Source: JANWHQ01 sp963775275 (GTDB lineage Bacteria > Pseudomonadota > Alphaproteobacteria > Caulobacterales > Caulobacteraceae). Taken from it: a stretch of DNA of 64,000 nucleotides. The translations under genes and the position numbers were made by a program. The notes beneath the pieces are model-generated. The model worked only from the letters and a program-made list of their open reading frames with translations, had not been told where the DNA came from and searched no databases. The stretch is from assembly GCA_963775275.1 (NCBI GenBank), contig CAVZII010000005.1:1178001-1242000 (forward strand). Direction: 5' to 3'. The stretch's first letter is position 1; each line of letters opens with the position of its first letter. Below are positions 21,201 through 32,556 of the stretch, piece by piece.

Positions 21201-22264
21201 TCCGCCCCCCGCGCTGGGCCCTGATCGGCGGCGCCCTCGCCGTCGTCGCCGTCGCCGTCGCCGTCGTGATCCTGGTGCTGGCGCTCAAGCCCAGCGGCAA
21301 GGCCGAGGAGACGCCCGAGCCCACCGCCGCGGTGACGGTGGCGACGGTGCGCGCCGAGATGCTCGACACGCTGGTGCACGCCTATGGATCGATCGGACCG
21401 GCTCCGGGCGCGGCGGATACGGTGGCCGCTCTCAAGGCGGCGATCGTGACCGACGTGCGGGTCAGCCCCGGCCAGGCCGTGCGCCGCGGCGAGGTGCTGC
21501 TGACCCTCGCCAACGCGCCGGCGACCCAGCAGGCCTATCAGCAGGCCCGGACCGCGGAGGCGTCCGCCGAGCAGGACCTTCAGCGGGTTCAGCGCCTCTA
21601 CGCCGACCACCTGGCCGCGTCGGACCAGCTGATCGGCGCGCAGAAGGCTCTCGCCGACGCCAAGGCCGCCCTGGCGGCGCAGACGGCCACGGGGGCGGGG
21701 CGTCCGCTTCAGTCGGTCGTCGCCTCCGCATCCGGCGTGGTCATCTCGATCTCGGCCAAGCCGGGCGACCGCGTCGCCCAGGACACGCCGCTGATCGTCG
21801 TGGCGCGCGACGGCGGGCTGGTCGCCAACCTCGACATCCAGTCCAGCGACGCCGCGGGCGTCGCGCCGGGCCAGGCCGTCACGCTCACGCCGGTATTCGG
21901 CGGCGCGCCGGTCGCTTCGCGCCTGTCGACGGTGGGCCGCCAGGCCGATCCGGCGACGCGGACGATCCAGGCGATCGCGCCGGCGCCGGCCACGATGGCG
22001 GTGGGCGCGGCGGTCGACGCCCAGATCCGCACCGGCGCCCACCAGGGCCTGGTCGTTCCGCGCGCCGCGGTCGTCTTCGACGAGACCGGGACGCACCTGT
22101 TCACCATCTCCGGCGGCAAGGCGCACCGGGTCTTCGTGCGCGCCGGGGCCGACCATGGCCAGGACCTGGAAGTGAGCGGACCGCTGCGGTCCGGCCAGCA
22201 GGTCGCGGTCCAGGGCGCCTATGAGCTGCAGGATGGCATGGGCGTGCGGACCGGCGGACAATGA
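21197..22264 (+). CDS. RND efflux periplasmic adaptor (HlyD/membrane-fusion family)
   Basis: A 355-residue protein with an N-terminal membrane anchor (LIGGALAVVAVAVAVVILVL). A lipoyl half-motif (VSPGQAVRRGEVLLTL) is followed by an alpha-hairpin (AYQQARTAEASAEQDLQRVQ) and the second lipoyl half (ASGVVISISAKPGDRVAQDT), then beta-barrel and membrane-proximal domains. It bridges the inner-membrane RND pump and the TolC-like channel. ATGA overlaps on both sides show tight coupling with its neighbours. Confidence 0.9.
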   Translation: MIRPPRWALIGGALAVVAVAVAVVILVLALKPSGKAEETPEPTAAVTVATVRAEMLDTLVHAYGSIGPAPGAADTVAALKAAIVTDVRVSPGQAVRRGEVLLTLANAPATQQAYQQARTAEASAEQDLQRVQRLYADHLAASDQLIGAQKALADAKAALAAQTATGAGRPLQSVVASASGVVISISAKPGDRVAQDTPLIVVARDGGLVANLDIQSSDAAGVAPGQAVTLTPVFGGAPVASRLSTVGRQADPATRTIQAIAPAPATMAVGAAVDAQIRTGAHQGLVVPRAAVVFDETGTHLFTISGGKAHRVFVRAGADHGQDLEVSGPLRSGQQVAVQGAYELQDGMGVRTGGQ

Positions 22265-25200
22265 GCCTCTCCGATTTCGCGGCGAACCGGCGACGGTCGC
22301 TGCTGACGCTGCTGTTCATGCTGGTCTTGGGCGGGATCATCGCCGCCTTCTCCATGCCCGTGGCGCTGTTCCCGAACGTCCGCTTCCCCCGCATCGCCAT
22401 CACGGTCGACGCTGGCGACCGGCCGGTGGACCAGATGGAGGCGGTGGTCACCCGTCCGGTGGAGCAGGTGGTCCGCTCGGTGCCGGGCGTGAAGGACCTG
22501 CGCTCGACCACCAGCCGCGGCGCGGCGGAGCTGTCGATCAACTTCGCCTGGGGCTCGGACATGAACCTGGCGCTGCAGCGCGTCCAGGCCGCCCTGTCCC
22601 AGGTGACGCCCGACCTGCCGCCGGGCGCGACCTTCGACGTCCGGCTGATGGACCCGACGGTGTTCCCGATCGCCGCCTACAGCCTGACCTCGCCCACCGC
22701 GACGCCGGTGGAGCTGAGGCGCTACGCCGACCGGGTGCTCGGGCCCGTGCTTTCGACCATCGACGGGGTGGCGAAGGTCAATTCCATGGGCGGGGCGGTG
22801 GGCGAGTACCAAGTGGAGGCCGACCCGGCGAAGCTCACGGCCTACGGCCTCTCGCTGAACGACCTCGGCCAGGCATTGGCGAGCGCGAATCTGTTCCAGG
22901 CGTCCGGCCGGCAGGAGGACCGGGGCAAGTTGTTCATGGTGTTCTCGGATTCCCGCCTGACGCAGCCCAGCGAAATCGAGGATGTGATCGTCAAGAGCGT
23001 GGACGGCGCGGTGGTCCGGGTCAGGGACGTGGCCGCCGTGCGTGCGGCCGGCGCGCCCCAGTGGCTGAGGGTCACCGCCGACGGACGCGATGCAGTGCTG
23101 GTGCAGGTCTACCAGCAGCGCGGCGGCAACACGGTCCGGATCGTCAGCGAGGCGAAGAAGGCCCTGGCCAAGGCCCGAGCCCAGGGCCCCGCCGACATGA
23201 AGGTCTCCACCTGGTACGACCAGAGCCAACTCGTCACCAGCTCGGCGGCTGGCCTCATCGACGCCATCGTGATCGGCGCCGTCCTGGCCGCCCTGGTCCT
23301 GCTGGTCTTCCTGCGTGACTGGAAGGTGACCCTGGCGGCGGTGATCGCCGTCCCGGCCGTGCTCGCGGCCACGACCCTGGTGCTGCGCCTGCTGGGCCTG
23401 AGCTTCAACATCATGACGCTGGGCGGCATGGCCGCGGCCATCGGCCTGATCATCGACGACGCGATCGTGATGATCGAGCACATCGAGCGGCGCTTGGCCG
23501 AGGTGGAGCATCTGGACCAGGCCGCGGCGAGCATCGCCGCGCGCGCCGGCCAGACGGTCAAGGCGGCGGCGGCCGAGTTCCTGCGGCCGTTGTTCAGCTC
23601 CTCGGCCGCGACCACGATCATCTTCCTGCCGCTGGCCTTTCTGACGGGGATCACGGGCGCCTTCTTCAAGGTGCTGTCGATCACCATGGCCGTCGCGCTG
23701 CTTCTGTCGTTCCTGACCGCCTGGTGGCTCGTGCCTGTGCTGGTGGACCGCCTGATCCGCGGGCGCAGCCGTGTCGCCGAGCTGAATCCGCAAGGACCGA
23801 TCATGTCGCGCTACCGACGCGCGCTGGAATGGATTGTCGGCCGCGCCTGGGCCGCCGCCGCCGCCGCCGCCGCCCTGTTTGCGGCGGGCGTGCTGGCCTT
23901 CATGCACGTGGGCACCGGCTTCATGCCGCACATGGACGAGGGTGGTTTCATCCTCGACTATGTGACACCGCCCGGCATGTCCCTGACCGAGACCGACCGG
24001 CTGATGCGGCAGGTCGAGGCGATCATCCGCTCCACGCCGGACGTGGAGACCTACTCGCGCCGCACCGGCGTCCAGCTCGGCGGCGGCCTGACCGAATCCA
24101 ATACCGGCGACTACTTCATCAGGCTGAAGGCGCATGGCCGCCGGCCTATCGAGACGGTCATGGACGAGGTCGCCGAGAAGGTGCAGGCCGAGGTTCCGGG
24201 CGTGGAGATCGAGACCGCGCAGCTGATGGAGGACCTGATCGGCGACCTGACCGCCGTGCCCCAGCCCATCGAGGTCAAGCTCTACAGCGACAACGAGACG
24301 CTGCTGCACCAGACCGGCGAGAAGGTCGCCAACGCCATCGCCAAGGTCCGGGGGATCACCGAGATCAAGACCGGGGTGGTGATCGCCGGCGACGCCCTGG
24401 ACGTGAAGATCGATCCGAACAAGGCCGCGTTCGAGGGGATCGACCCCGCCGAGGCGACCAGGCAGCTGACCGCCCTGCTTTCCGGCGACGTCGCCACCCA
24501 GATCCAGTCCGGCGCCTACCTCGTCGGCGTGCGGGTGTGGATTCCACCAGGCGCGCGCACGCGGGTAGGACAGGTCGGCGATCTCATGCTGAAGGCGGCC
24601 GACGGCCACCTCTTCCCGCTTTCGCGCATCGCCGCTGTCACGCCCCAGAGCGGGCAGGCCGAAGTCCAGCGCGAGAACCTGCGCCGGATGGATGCGGTCA
24701 CCGCGCGCGTCGTCGGTCGCGACACCGGATCGGCCGCCAAGGACGTCCAGCGCCTGGTGGCCGAGCCCGGCTTTTTGCCCGCGGGGGTCACGTTCGAGAT
24801 GGGAGGGCTCTACGCCCAGCAGAAGATCGCGTTCCAGGGCATGGCGATGGTTTTCGCCGCCGCGGTGGCGGCGGTCTTCGTGCTGCTGCTCCTGATCTAC
24901 GAGCGCTTCCACGTGGCCGTGAGCATCCTGGTCATGCCGCTGGCCGCCGCCGCGGCAGTGGTCGTGGGCCTGTGGTCTACGGGCGTGGAGCTGAACATCA
25001 TGGCGCTGATGGGAATGACCATGATCATCGGCATCGTGACGGAAGTGGCGATCTTCTACTTCACCGAGTACGAGAGCTTGCTGGCCGAGGGTGTCGCGCC
25101 CGACCGGGCCCTGGTCGAGGCCGGCGTGAACCGGCTGCGGCCCATCGCCATGACCACGCTGGCCGCCATCCTGGCGCTGACGCCCTTGGCGCTGGCGCTT

Positions 25201-25347
25201 GGACACGGATCCTCCATGGAGCGCCCGTTAGCCATCGCCATCATCTTCGGCCTCATCGCTCAGGGGCCGCTGGTCCTGCTGGCCATGCCGGCGCTCTACC
25301 GGCTGATCGGCGGGGTGCAGGGCGACCAGGCCGAGCGGGCGGGCTGA
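22261..25347 (+). CDS. RND efflux permease (AcrB-like)
   Basis: An intact 1028-residue inner-membrane proton antiporter with duplicated topology: one helix, a large periplasmic loop and six helices, twice. The proton-relay helix reads GGMAAAIGLIIDDAIVMIEH with the paired Asp at about 399-400. This DD form favours drug or lipophile exporters (HAE type) over heavy-metal pumps. The second half carries TMIIGIVTEVAIFYFTEYES. With the adaptor and TolC protein it makes a complete pump. The substrate is not predictable from sequence. Confidence 0.92.
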   Translation: MSLSDFAANRRRSLLTLLFMLVLGGIIAAFSMPVALFPNVRFPRIAITVDAGDRPVDQMEAVVTRPVEQVVRSVPGVKDLRSTTSRGAAELSINFAWGSDMNLALQRVQAALSQVTPDLPPGATFDVRLMDPTVFPIAAYSLTSPTATPVELRRYADRVLGPVLSTIDGVAKVNSMGGAVGEYQVEADPAKLTAYGLSLNDLGQALASANLFQASGRQEDRGKLFMVFSDSRLTQPSEIEDVIVKSVDGAVVRVRDVAAVRAAGAPQWLRVTADGRDAVLVQVYQQRGGNTVRIVSEAKKALAKARAQGPADMKVSTWYDQSQLVTSSAAGLIDAIVIGAVLAALVLLVFLRDWKVTLAAVIAVPAVLAATTLVLRLLGLSFNIMTLGGMAAAIGLIIDDAIVMIEHIERRLAEVEHLDQAAASIAARAGQTVKAAAAEFLRPLFSSSAATTIIFLPLAFLTGITGAFFKVLSITMAVALLLSFLTAWWLVPVLVDRLIRGRSRVAELNPQGPIMSRYRRALEWIVGRAWAAAAAAAALFAAGVLAFMHVGTGFMPHMDEGGFILDYVTPPGMSLTETDRLMRQVEAIIRSTPDVETYSRRTGVQLGGGLTESNTGDYFIRLKAHGRRPIETVMDEVAEKVQAEVPGVEIETAQLMEDLIGDLTAVPQPIEVKLYSDNETLLHQTGEKVANAIAKVRGITEIKTGVVIAGDALDVKIDPNKAAFEGIDPAEATRQLTALLSGDVATQIQSGAYLVGVRVWIPPGARTRVGQVGDLMLKAADGHLFPLSRIAAVTPQSGQAEVQRENLRRMDAVTARVVGRDTGSAAKDVQRLVAEPGFLPAGVTFEMGGLYAQQKIAFQGMAMVFAAAVAAVFVLLLLIYERFHVAVSILVMPLAAAAAVVVGLWSTGVELNIMALMGMTMIIGIVTEVAIFYFTEYESLLAEGVAPDRALVEAGVNRLRPIAMTTLAAILALTPLALALGHGSSMERPLAIAIIFGLIAQGPLVLLAMPALYRLIGGVQGDQAERAG

Positions 25348-25361
25348 CGGGAGGACGGTCA

Positions 25362-26084
25362 TTGCGGCTGCGACCGGGCGCTGTCCCAATGCTGGCCCGC
25401 AAGGTGGAGACGCGGGTCCTGGTCCTGCTGATGGCCGCCGCCGCGGCCGTCTGGGGCTTCCTGGCGGTGGCCGGGGAGATGACCGAGGGCGAGACGCTGG
25501 CGATCGACCGGCGGCTGCTCCTGGCGCTGCGGACGCCCGGCCATCCGGCCGACCCGATCGGCTCTCCCGCGTTCCAGACGGCGATGCGGGACGTGACGGC
25601 GCTGGGCGGCGTCACCGTCCTGAGCCTGGTGACCGTCTTCGCGGCGGCGATGTTCCTGGCTCACCGCAAGGCCCTGCGCGCGCTCATCCTGGTGGGAACG
25701 GTCGTCATCGCCTCGCTCGCCAGCGAGGGGCTGAAGTCGTTCTTTAACCGGCCGCGGCCCGAGCTCACGCCCCACGCTGTCCATGTCTATTCGGCGAGCT
25801 TCCCGAGCGGCCATTCCATGACGTCCGCAGCGGCCTATCTCACCCTGGCGATGCTGGCGGCGAGCCTGGAGTCCCGCCGCAGCGCCAAAATCCTGGTGTT
25901 CGCCCTCGCCTGGGCGCTGATGGTCGCGATCGGGTTCAGCCGGGTCTATCTGGGCGTCCACTGGCCGAGCGACGTCCTCGCCGGATGGTGCGCGGGCGCG
26001 GGCTGGGCCTTCGCGGCCTGGATCGTCCTGCTGCGGCTCGACCGGAGAACCGCCGTGCAGGCGCCGCCGGGCCCAGAGGATTAG
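25362..26084 (+). CDS. PAP2-family membrane phosphatase
   Basis: A GGGAGG site 7 bases before the TTG at 25362 favours that start over the ATG at 25389. The phosphatase signature is complete: KSFFNRPRP, SFPSGHSM and SRVYLGVHWPSDVLAGW, with the catalytic His residues, on a six-helix membrane protein of about 240 residues. PAP2 enzymes dephosphorylate lipid phosphates such as phosphatidic acid or undecaprenyl-PP. It begins 15 bases after the permease and may belong to the pump operon. It overlaps the end of folP by 4 bases, tail to tail. Confidence 0.88.
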   Translation: MRLRPGAVPMLARKVETRVLVLLMAAAAAVWGFLAVAGEMTEGETLAIDRRLLLALRTPGHPADPIGSPAFQTAMRDVTALGGVTVLSLVTVFAAAMFLAHRKALRALILVGTVVIASLASEGLKSFFNRPRPELTPHAVHVYSASFPSGHSMTSAAAYLTLAMLAASLESRRSAKILVFALAWALMVAIGFSRVYLGVHWPSDVLAGWCAGAGWAFAAWIVLLRLDRRTAVQAPPGPED

Positions 26085-26933
26085 GCTTCGGAGATCGCCC
26101 TCCAGAACTCTCAGCGCCTGGACCGTCTCACGCACGTCGTGAACCCGCAGCACCGCTGCGCCGCGGGCCGCGCCCCACAGGGCGGCGGCGAGGGAGCCGC
26201 CGAGCCGGTCGTCCGCCTCCATCGCCGTATTGTCGATCGCCCGCAGGAACCCCTTGCGGCTGACACCGAGGAGGAGCGGGAATCCCAGGCCCGTGATGCG
26301 GTCCAGATGGCGCAGCAGATCGAGGTTGTGCGCCAGGGTCTTGCCGAAGCCTATTCCCGGGTCGAGCCAGATCCGATCGCGCCCGACGCCTGACGCCATG
26401 GCCGCCTCGGCGCGGGCCTGAAGGAAGTCGCAGACCTCGCCCACCACGTCGTCGTAGCGGGGATCGTCCTGCATCGTCGCGGACACTCCCTGCATGTGCA
26501 TGAGGACGACCTTGCAGCCCAGCTCGGCGGCGAGCGCAGGGCTTTCGGACGAATAGCCGAGCGCGGTGACGTCGTTCCAGATGCTCGCGCCGGCCGCGAT
26601 GGCCGCGCGGGCGACCTCGGGCTTCATGGTGTCGATGGAGACCGGGACCGCGCTCTCCGCCCGGATGGCGGCGATGAGGGGGACGACGCGGGCCGCCTCG
26701 GCGTCGCCAGACGTCGGCTGGGCGCCGGGACGGGTGGATTCGCCGCCAACGTCCAGGATGTCGGCGCCCTGGGCGATCAGGGCGCGAGCGTGGTCCAGAG
26801 CCGCAGCGTGGCGCAGGAACTTTCCCCCGTCGGAGAAGCTGTCCGGGGTGACGTTCACAACTCCCATGATCATGGGGCGCCCCTCGATCGGGCGTGACCC
26901 TTTGCTCAGCGCCGCACCGGCAGGCTCGGACAT
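26081..26933 (-). CDS. folP: Dihydropteroate synthase (one apparent frameshift near the 3' end)
   Basis: It catalyses condensation of p-aminobenzoate with the pterin diphosphate in folate synthesis. GRPMIMGVVNVTPDSFSDGG, DVGGESTRPGA, SIDTMKPEVA, WNDVTA, DPGIGFGKT and LLGVSRKGF are the conserved DHPS loops. The frame runs on past VRETVQALRV without stopping. At 26105-26110 (gagttc on the coding strand) removing one T gives RVWRAISEA and a TAA at 26083-26081, for 283 residues. A repeat element separates it from the next gene. Confidence 0.9.
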
Positions 26934-26949
26934 CTGTTACAGCCCAAAG

Positions 26950-27116
26950 CTAGTGTCCCGATTCCGAAGTTCGCCAGCGCTTTTGCCAGGCAGATGCGAA
27001 CTTCGGAATCGATCGGGACACTAGCAAGTCTATGATTTCTAGTGTGGTTTAAGGATCAGAAGTTCGCAACTGCGGGAGCCGCCATCATCATGCGAACTTC
27101 TGATCCACCACACTAG
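26950..27116. repeat. Double-hairpin repeat, copy A
   Basis: Two long hairpins in a row. The first has arms ctagtgtcccgattccgaag... and its near-perfect complement ending gggacactag. The second has arms ctagtgtgg...ggatcagaagttcgc and gcgaacttctgatcc...ccacactag. It is almost identical to copy B at 59418-59583 and structurally matches copy C at 31649-31818. The spacer reads atgatttctag here but atgattctag in copy B. A small gene starts 65 bases downstream. Confidence 0.85.
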
Positions 27117-27180
27117 TGTGGAATTCGTTGCGCAGGTTGACCATGGAGCTAGCCTCGCTGCCAAGGCGGGCGCGATTGCG

Positions 27181-27420
27181 ATGACCCTTAATCCCTTCCG
27201 GCTGCTGCGGCGACGCCAGCGTTTCAACCAGGCTGTGGAGGAAGAGATCTGGCTGCTGCGCCGCCGGCACGGTGACGACGCCTACGCCGCGGCCCTGGAT
27301 AAACTCCAGGCCCCGAACCTGACGCGCTGGGGTCACCGGGTCATGGAAGCCGCCGCCGAGCAACTGAAGCCGCCCGAGGCGCCGGGGCTCGACGTCGTCG
27401 AGAATCGGCCCTCAGAGTAG
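27181..27420 (+). CDS. Small basic/helical protein of unknown function
   Basis: A 79-residue frame starting MTLNPFRLLRRRQRFNQAVE. It is rich in Arg and Glu, predicted mostly helical, with no signal peptide. It starts 65 bases after double-hairpin repeat copy A and ends 3 bases before the convergent ftsH stop. An upstream in-frame ATG at 27118 lies at the repeat edge and is less likely. I recognise no family; the coding-like composition and ATG support a real gene. Confidence 0.55.
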   Translation: MTLNPFRLLRRRQRFNQAVEEEIWLLRRRHGDDAYAAALDKLQAPNLTRWGHRVMEAAAEQLKPPEAPGLDVVENRPSE

Positions 27421-27423
27421 GGC

Positions 27424-29329
<1,906 letters not shown>

Positions 29330-29355
29330 TCAAACCGCCATGTCCAACACGCGCC

Positions 29356-30744
29356 CTAAGATAGGACGCCAGGGGCCTCTCCGCCATCCGCCGCCGACAG
29401 CCGGCCTTCCCGGACGACGGCGCCGCAGGCCGCCCCGAAGCGCTCGGCCACGAGCAGGCGCGCGGGGGCCTTTGGCCCCTGTGCAAGGATCGCGCAAGTT
29501 ACGGTTCCGTCAGGCCCGACCAGCGCCGGCAAGGCCCGCCGCGCGGCGGGCAGCGCCGGTTTCAGCGCGCGGCGCTGGGCCGGATCGAGCCGCGCGGCCA
29601 GTCCCGCCAAGGGCCGGACCTGCACGTTCGGCGAGTCGGCGATGACCTCGAAGCGGCCATCGAAGACCTCGGCCTGCCCTGGAATCGGGCGGATCGGCGA
29701 TGGCGCGCCGCGACGATAGGCCTCGCCAGGGTCGCGCATGATCTCGACACGGTCCCCCGCCTGGACCCGAGCGCCCGCGAGACTGGCGGTGAAGCGCTCG
29801 TTTGCGCCGATCCGGTCGCGCAGGCGGGCGGCCGAGCGCGCCCGGGGAGGGCGCTCGCCCCCGCCTGCGCAGACGCAGGCGATCGAGATGAATCGGGCGG
29901 CCGCATCGGGCGGGGCGGCCAGCAGGGCGTCGCGGCCGATGCGGATCACGCCGAAGCGGTCGATCCGGGCGCTGGCGGCGAGGTCCGAGAGGGCGGAGCC
30001 GTCGTCGGCCTGCGCCTCGATCGCGCCTGCTGCACGCGGGAGGGCCGCCAGGGCCCGGCGCGCGCGGGCGCGGGCGAAGGCGGGATCGTCGTTGGCGGGA
30101 TCCTCGATCCAGTCGAGCCCCGTCCCGGCGAGCAGGCCGCGCAGGTCGGACCGCCCGAGGCCCAGGAGGGGGCGCAGGATGAAGACGCCGCGGCCCTCGG
30201 GCCAGACGGGCGAAGGCGCAAAGGGGCGCAGCGCGCCAAGGGTGGACCCTTCCTGGCGCATGAGCGCCGATTCCAGGACATCGTCGCGGGTGTGGCCCAT
30301 CAGCACGACCGAGGCGCCCGACCCGCGCGCCGCGTCGGCGAGAAGGCGGTGGCGAGCGGCGCGCGCGGCGGCGGGCAGGCCCCTGCGGGGCTTGTGGCCC
30401 TCCCACTCGAGGGCGCGGAAAGGAAGGCCGAGCCGTGCGCAGACGGCCCCGGCCATTGCGGTCCAGCCCGCGCTTGCGGGATTGATGCCGTGGTCGACGG
30501 TCAGGACCAAGAGCCGGCGGCCACGCGCCCTCGCCCATGCCCGCGCGAGGAGCACGAGCGCCAGGGAGTCGCCGCCGCCGGAGAAGGCCGCGGCGAGGGG
30601 CGCATCGGACGACGGGTCGAGATGCGCGTCCAGGACCGCGAAAGCGGCCGCGCGCAGCTCAGCCGCACTTGGCGGCGGCGCGGGCGTCGGCGGCCTTGGC
30701 CTTGGCGTTCGGGGAGGCCTGGGTGTAGCGGCGATCGAATTCAT
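29356..30744 (-). CDS. tilS: tRNA(Ile)-lysidine synthetase
   Basis: The PP-loop motif FSGGGDSLALVLL and LTVDHGINPAS, MGHTRDDVLESALMR and DWIEDPANDDPAFARARAR are TilS signatures. The enzyme attaches lysine to C34 of tRNA-Ile2 so that it reads AUA. The N-terminal 28 residues from the ATG at 30744 are a proline-rich stretch overlapping cpoB by 86 bases, and no better in-frame start is visible. A start indel or overlap is possible. It lies 26 bases upstream of ftsH in the order typical of alphaproteobacteria. Confidence 0.87.
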   Translation of the reverse strand: MNSIAATPRPPRTPRPRPPTPAPPPSAAELRAAAFAVLDAHLDPSSDAPLAAAFSGGGDSLALVLLARAWARARGRRLLVLTVDHGINPASAGWTAMAGAVCARLGLPFRALEWEGHKPRRGLPAAARAARHRLLADAARGSGASVVLMGHTRDDVLESALMRQEGSTLGALRPFAPSPVWPEGRGVFILRPLLGLGRSDLRGLLAGTGLDWIEDPANDDPAFARARARRALAALPRAAGAIEAQADDGSALSDLAASARIDRFGVIRIGRDALLAAPPDAAARFISIACVCAGGGERPPRARSAARLRDRIGANERFTASLAGARVQAGDRVEIMRDPGEAYRRGAPSPIRPIPGQAEVFDGRFEVIADSPNVQVRPLAGLAARLDPAQRRALKPALPAARRALPALVGPDGTVTCAILAQGPKAPARLLVAERFGAACGAVVREGRLSAADGGEAPGVLS

Positions 30745-31588
30745 CGAGGGTGCGGCAGGCGTCCAGCGGCTTGCCGAGCGCGATCAGGGAGCGGGAGAGC
30801 TTGAGCACCGCATCGGGGGCCCAGCCGGTCTGGGGCCAGCCCCTTATGGCGCCGATGTAGGCGGTGGCGGCGTCGGCGTAGAGGCCGCGGATGAACAGGG
30901 TCTCGCCCAGCCAGTAGCGGGCCTCCGGCCCCTTGGGCGTGTCGCCGTAGGTCTCCACGAAGCTCTGGAAGGCGCTGGAGGCGGCCCCGTACTGGCCTTC
31001 CAGCAGGAGCTGGTGCGCCGCATCGAAGGCCGCGTCCGCGGCGCCTGGGGCGGGGACGGAGCCCCGCGGCGGGCCGAACGCCGCGCCGACGCGGGCCGGC
31101 GGCGGCGAACCGGCCGGGCCCGAGCCGGGAGGAGGCGAGCCGACGGCAGGCCCTGCGTCCGTACCGGCGTCCGGCGCGACCGCAGCCGCCGCGGCGTCGA
31201 GCGCCTTGAGGCGGGCCTCGATCCGGGCCAGGCGCGCCTCGACGTCCTTCAGGCCGTCCAGAGCGGTCGCGGCGTCGCGCTTGGCCTGGTCCAGATCGTG
31301 GGTGAGGTGGTCGATCTGGTTGTTGCGGGTGCGCGAGGCCGCCTCGAGATCGTCCATCCGGGTCGCGAGCGCCTGGACGGTGGGGTCCGGATCGGTGGTC
31401 ACCCGAACCTGGACGGGCTGGCCCGTGTCGCGGGCCTGCATGATGATGGAGCGCAGCTCGCGCACCTGCTTCTCGATCTTGTCCAGGCGCTTGTCGGTCT
31501 TGTCGTCGGGATCGGCCAGGGCGTGCCCGGCGATCCCAAGTGCGAGCGCGGCGGCCGTCGCCAAGGTCAGAACGGATCGCGTCGTCAT
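30659..31588 (-). CDS. cpoB: Tol-Pal-associated periplasmic protein CpoB (YbgF)
   Basis: A 309-residue protein: signal peptide ending GHALA, a coiled-coil region (KRLDKIEKQVRELRSIIMQA; DLEAASRTRNNQIDHLTHDL), a Pro/Ala/Gly linker, and three TPR units (AFDAAHQLLLEGQYGAASSA; PEARYWLGETLFIRGLYADA; PDAVLKLSRSLIALGKPLDA). CpoB coordinates peptidoglycan synthesis with outer-membrane constriction through TolA. Position after pal is conserved, but here the repeat at 31649 separates them. Confidence 0.9.
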   Translation of the reverse strand: MTTRSVLTLATAAALALGIAGHALADPDDKTDKRLDKIEKQVRELRSIIMQARDTGQPVQVRVTTDPDPTVQALATRMDDLEAASRTRNNQIDHLTHDLDQAKRDAATALDGLKDVEARLARIEARLKALDAAAAAVAPDAGTDAGPAVGSPPPGSGPAGSPPPARVGAAFGPPRGSVPAPGAADAAFDAAHQLLLEGQYGAASSAFQSFVETYGDTPKGPEARYWLGETLFIRGLYADAATAYIGAIRGWPQTGWAPDAVLKLSRSLIALGKPLDACRTLDEFDRRYTQASPNAKAKAADARAAAKCG

Positions 31589-31648
31589 GCCGGCCTCATC
31601 CCCCCGCCGAGCGTCGAAATTGCGGCGATGCCGAAACGCCTCCCCCCG

Positions 31649-31818
31649 CTGGTGTCCCGGCTCCGACGTTCGTTCGTAACCGCCTGGGGCGACATCGAAC
31701 GAACGTCAGGGTCGATAAGGACACTGGCAACGTCATGGTTCTAGTGAGGTTCACGAATTCGACGTTCGTCACCGAGGCTGCCCCAAGCGGACAACGAACG
31801 ACGAATTCACCTCACCAG
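31649..31818. repeat. Double-hairpin repeat, copy C (divergent)
   Basis: Same plan as copies A and B: gtgtcc/ggacac outer stem with inner stem cgacgttcgttcg/cgaacgaacgtc, a short spacer containing gttctag, then a second hairpin with gaggt/acctc and gaattcgacgttcgt pairing acgaacgacgaattc with one mismatch. The stem sequences differ from A and B while pairing is kept. It lies between pal and cpoB. Confidence 0.75.
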
Positions 31819-31883
31819 ACGGAGGAAGGCGACATCACATCGGTCCGGAGCGTGGGTGCGAAGACCCGCCGCCCCGTCTGGAT

Positions 31884-32429
31884 CTAGCGCGCGCCGCCGG
31901 TGATGGCGGTGTGGGCGTTGCGGTTATGCTGCCACGCTTCCTCGCCAACGCCCGGATCGATCGGCCGCTCCTTGCCGTAGGAGATGGTCGTGATCCGGTT
32001 GGGGTTGACGCCGTGGGCGACCAGGAACTCGCGTACGGAATTGGCCCGGCGGGCGCCCAGGGCGAGGTTGTATTCGCGGGTGCCGCGCTCGTCGCAATTG
32101 CCTTCGATGCGCACCTGCACCGCCGGATAGCGGTTCAGCCAGGCCGACTGGGCGGCCAGCACGGGCTGGGCGTCGGAGCGGACGTTGTACTGGTCGAAGT
32201 CGAAGTAGACGCGGTCGCCCACATTGACGACGAAGTCCTGCACCGAGCCCGGGACGACCTGGCTGGTGACCGGCGGCGGCGGCGGGACGGTCGCGGGCGG
32301 CGGCGGCGGCGGCGGGGGAGGCGGCGCAGGCCCGGGTCCGGGCTTGGGTTGGGACGCGCAAGCCGCAAGCGTGGCGGCGGCGAGGCCGACCAGCGCCAGG
32401 CGGTAGGCGGGCTTGGTGTTGAAGCGCAT
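31884..32429 (-). CDS. pal: Peptidoglycan-associated lipoprotein Pal
   Basis: A 181-residue protein with a strong AGGAGGAAG site before the ATG. The lipobox LAACAS gives an outer-membrane anchor, followed by a polyproline linker and an OmpA-like domain (VYFDFDQYNVRSDAQP; RIEGNCDERGTREYNLALG; ARRANSVREFL), which binds the peptidoglycan stem peptide. It links outer membrane and wall and interacts with TolB. It follows tolB in the tol-pal operon. Confidence 0.95.
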   Translation of the reverse strand: MRFNTKPAYRLALVGLAAATLAACASQPKPGPGPAPPPPPPPPPPATVPPPPPVTSQVVPGSVQDFVVNVGDRVYFDFDQYNVRSDAQPVLAAQSAWLNRYPAVQVRIEGNCDERGTREYNLALGARRANSVREFLVAHGVNPNRITTISYGKERPIDPGVGEEAWQHNRNAHTAITGGAR

Positions 32430-32556
32430 CGCTTCCTCCTCAGCTACAGCGTATTTCCGAGCGCCAGCTTGGCGCATTTTTCCGGTCCTGTCGTCAAGTT
32501 CTTGCGAATACTCGCCCTGGGGGCGAATTTGTGCCTCCAGGGACACGATCTTGACT

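Noticed and set aside
22219..25206. 995-residue open frame opposite the RND permease
   Set aside because: GC-rich shadow frame: composition is Arg/Gly/His/Asp-rich with no domain, and it is exactly antisense to an intact 1028-residue permease with all expected motifs.
26950..27116. CRISPR-like array
   Set aside because: The element is two different hairpins, not regularly spaced identical direct repeats, and there are no cas genes.
26950..27116. Insertion sequence
   Set aside because: No transposase frame and no clear target-site duplication; at about 167 bases it could only be a non-autonomous element.
32224..32406. Poly-glycine small protein opposite pal
   Set aside because: It is the reverse strand of the Pal proline linker codons.
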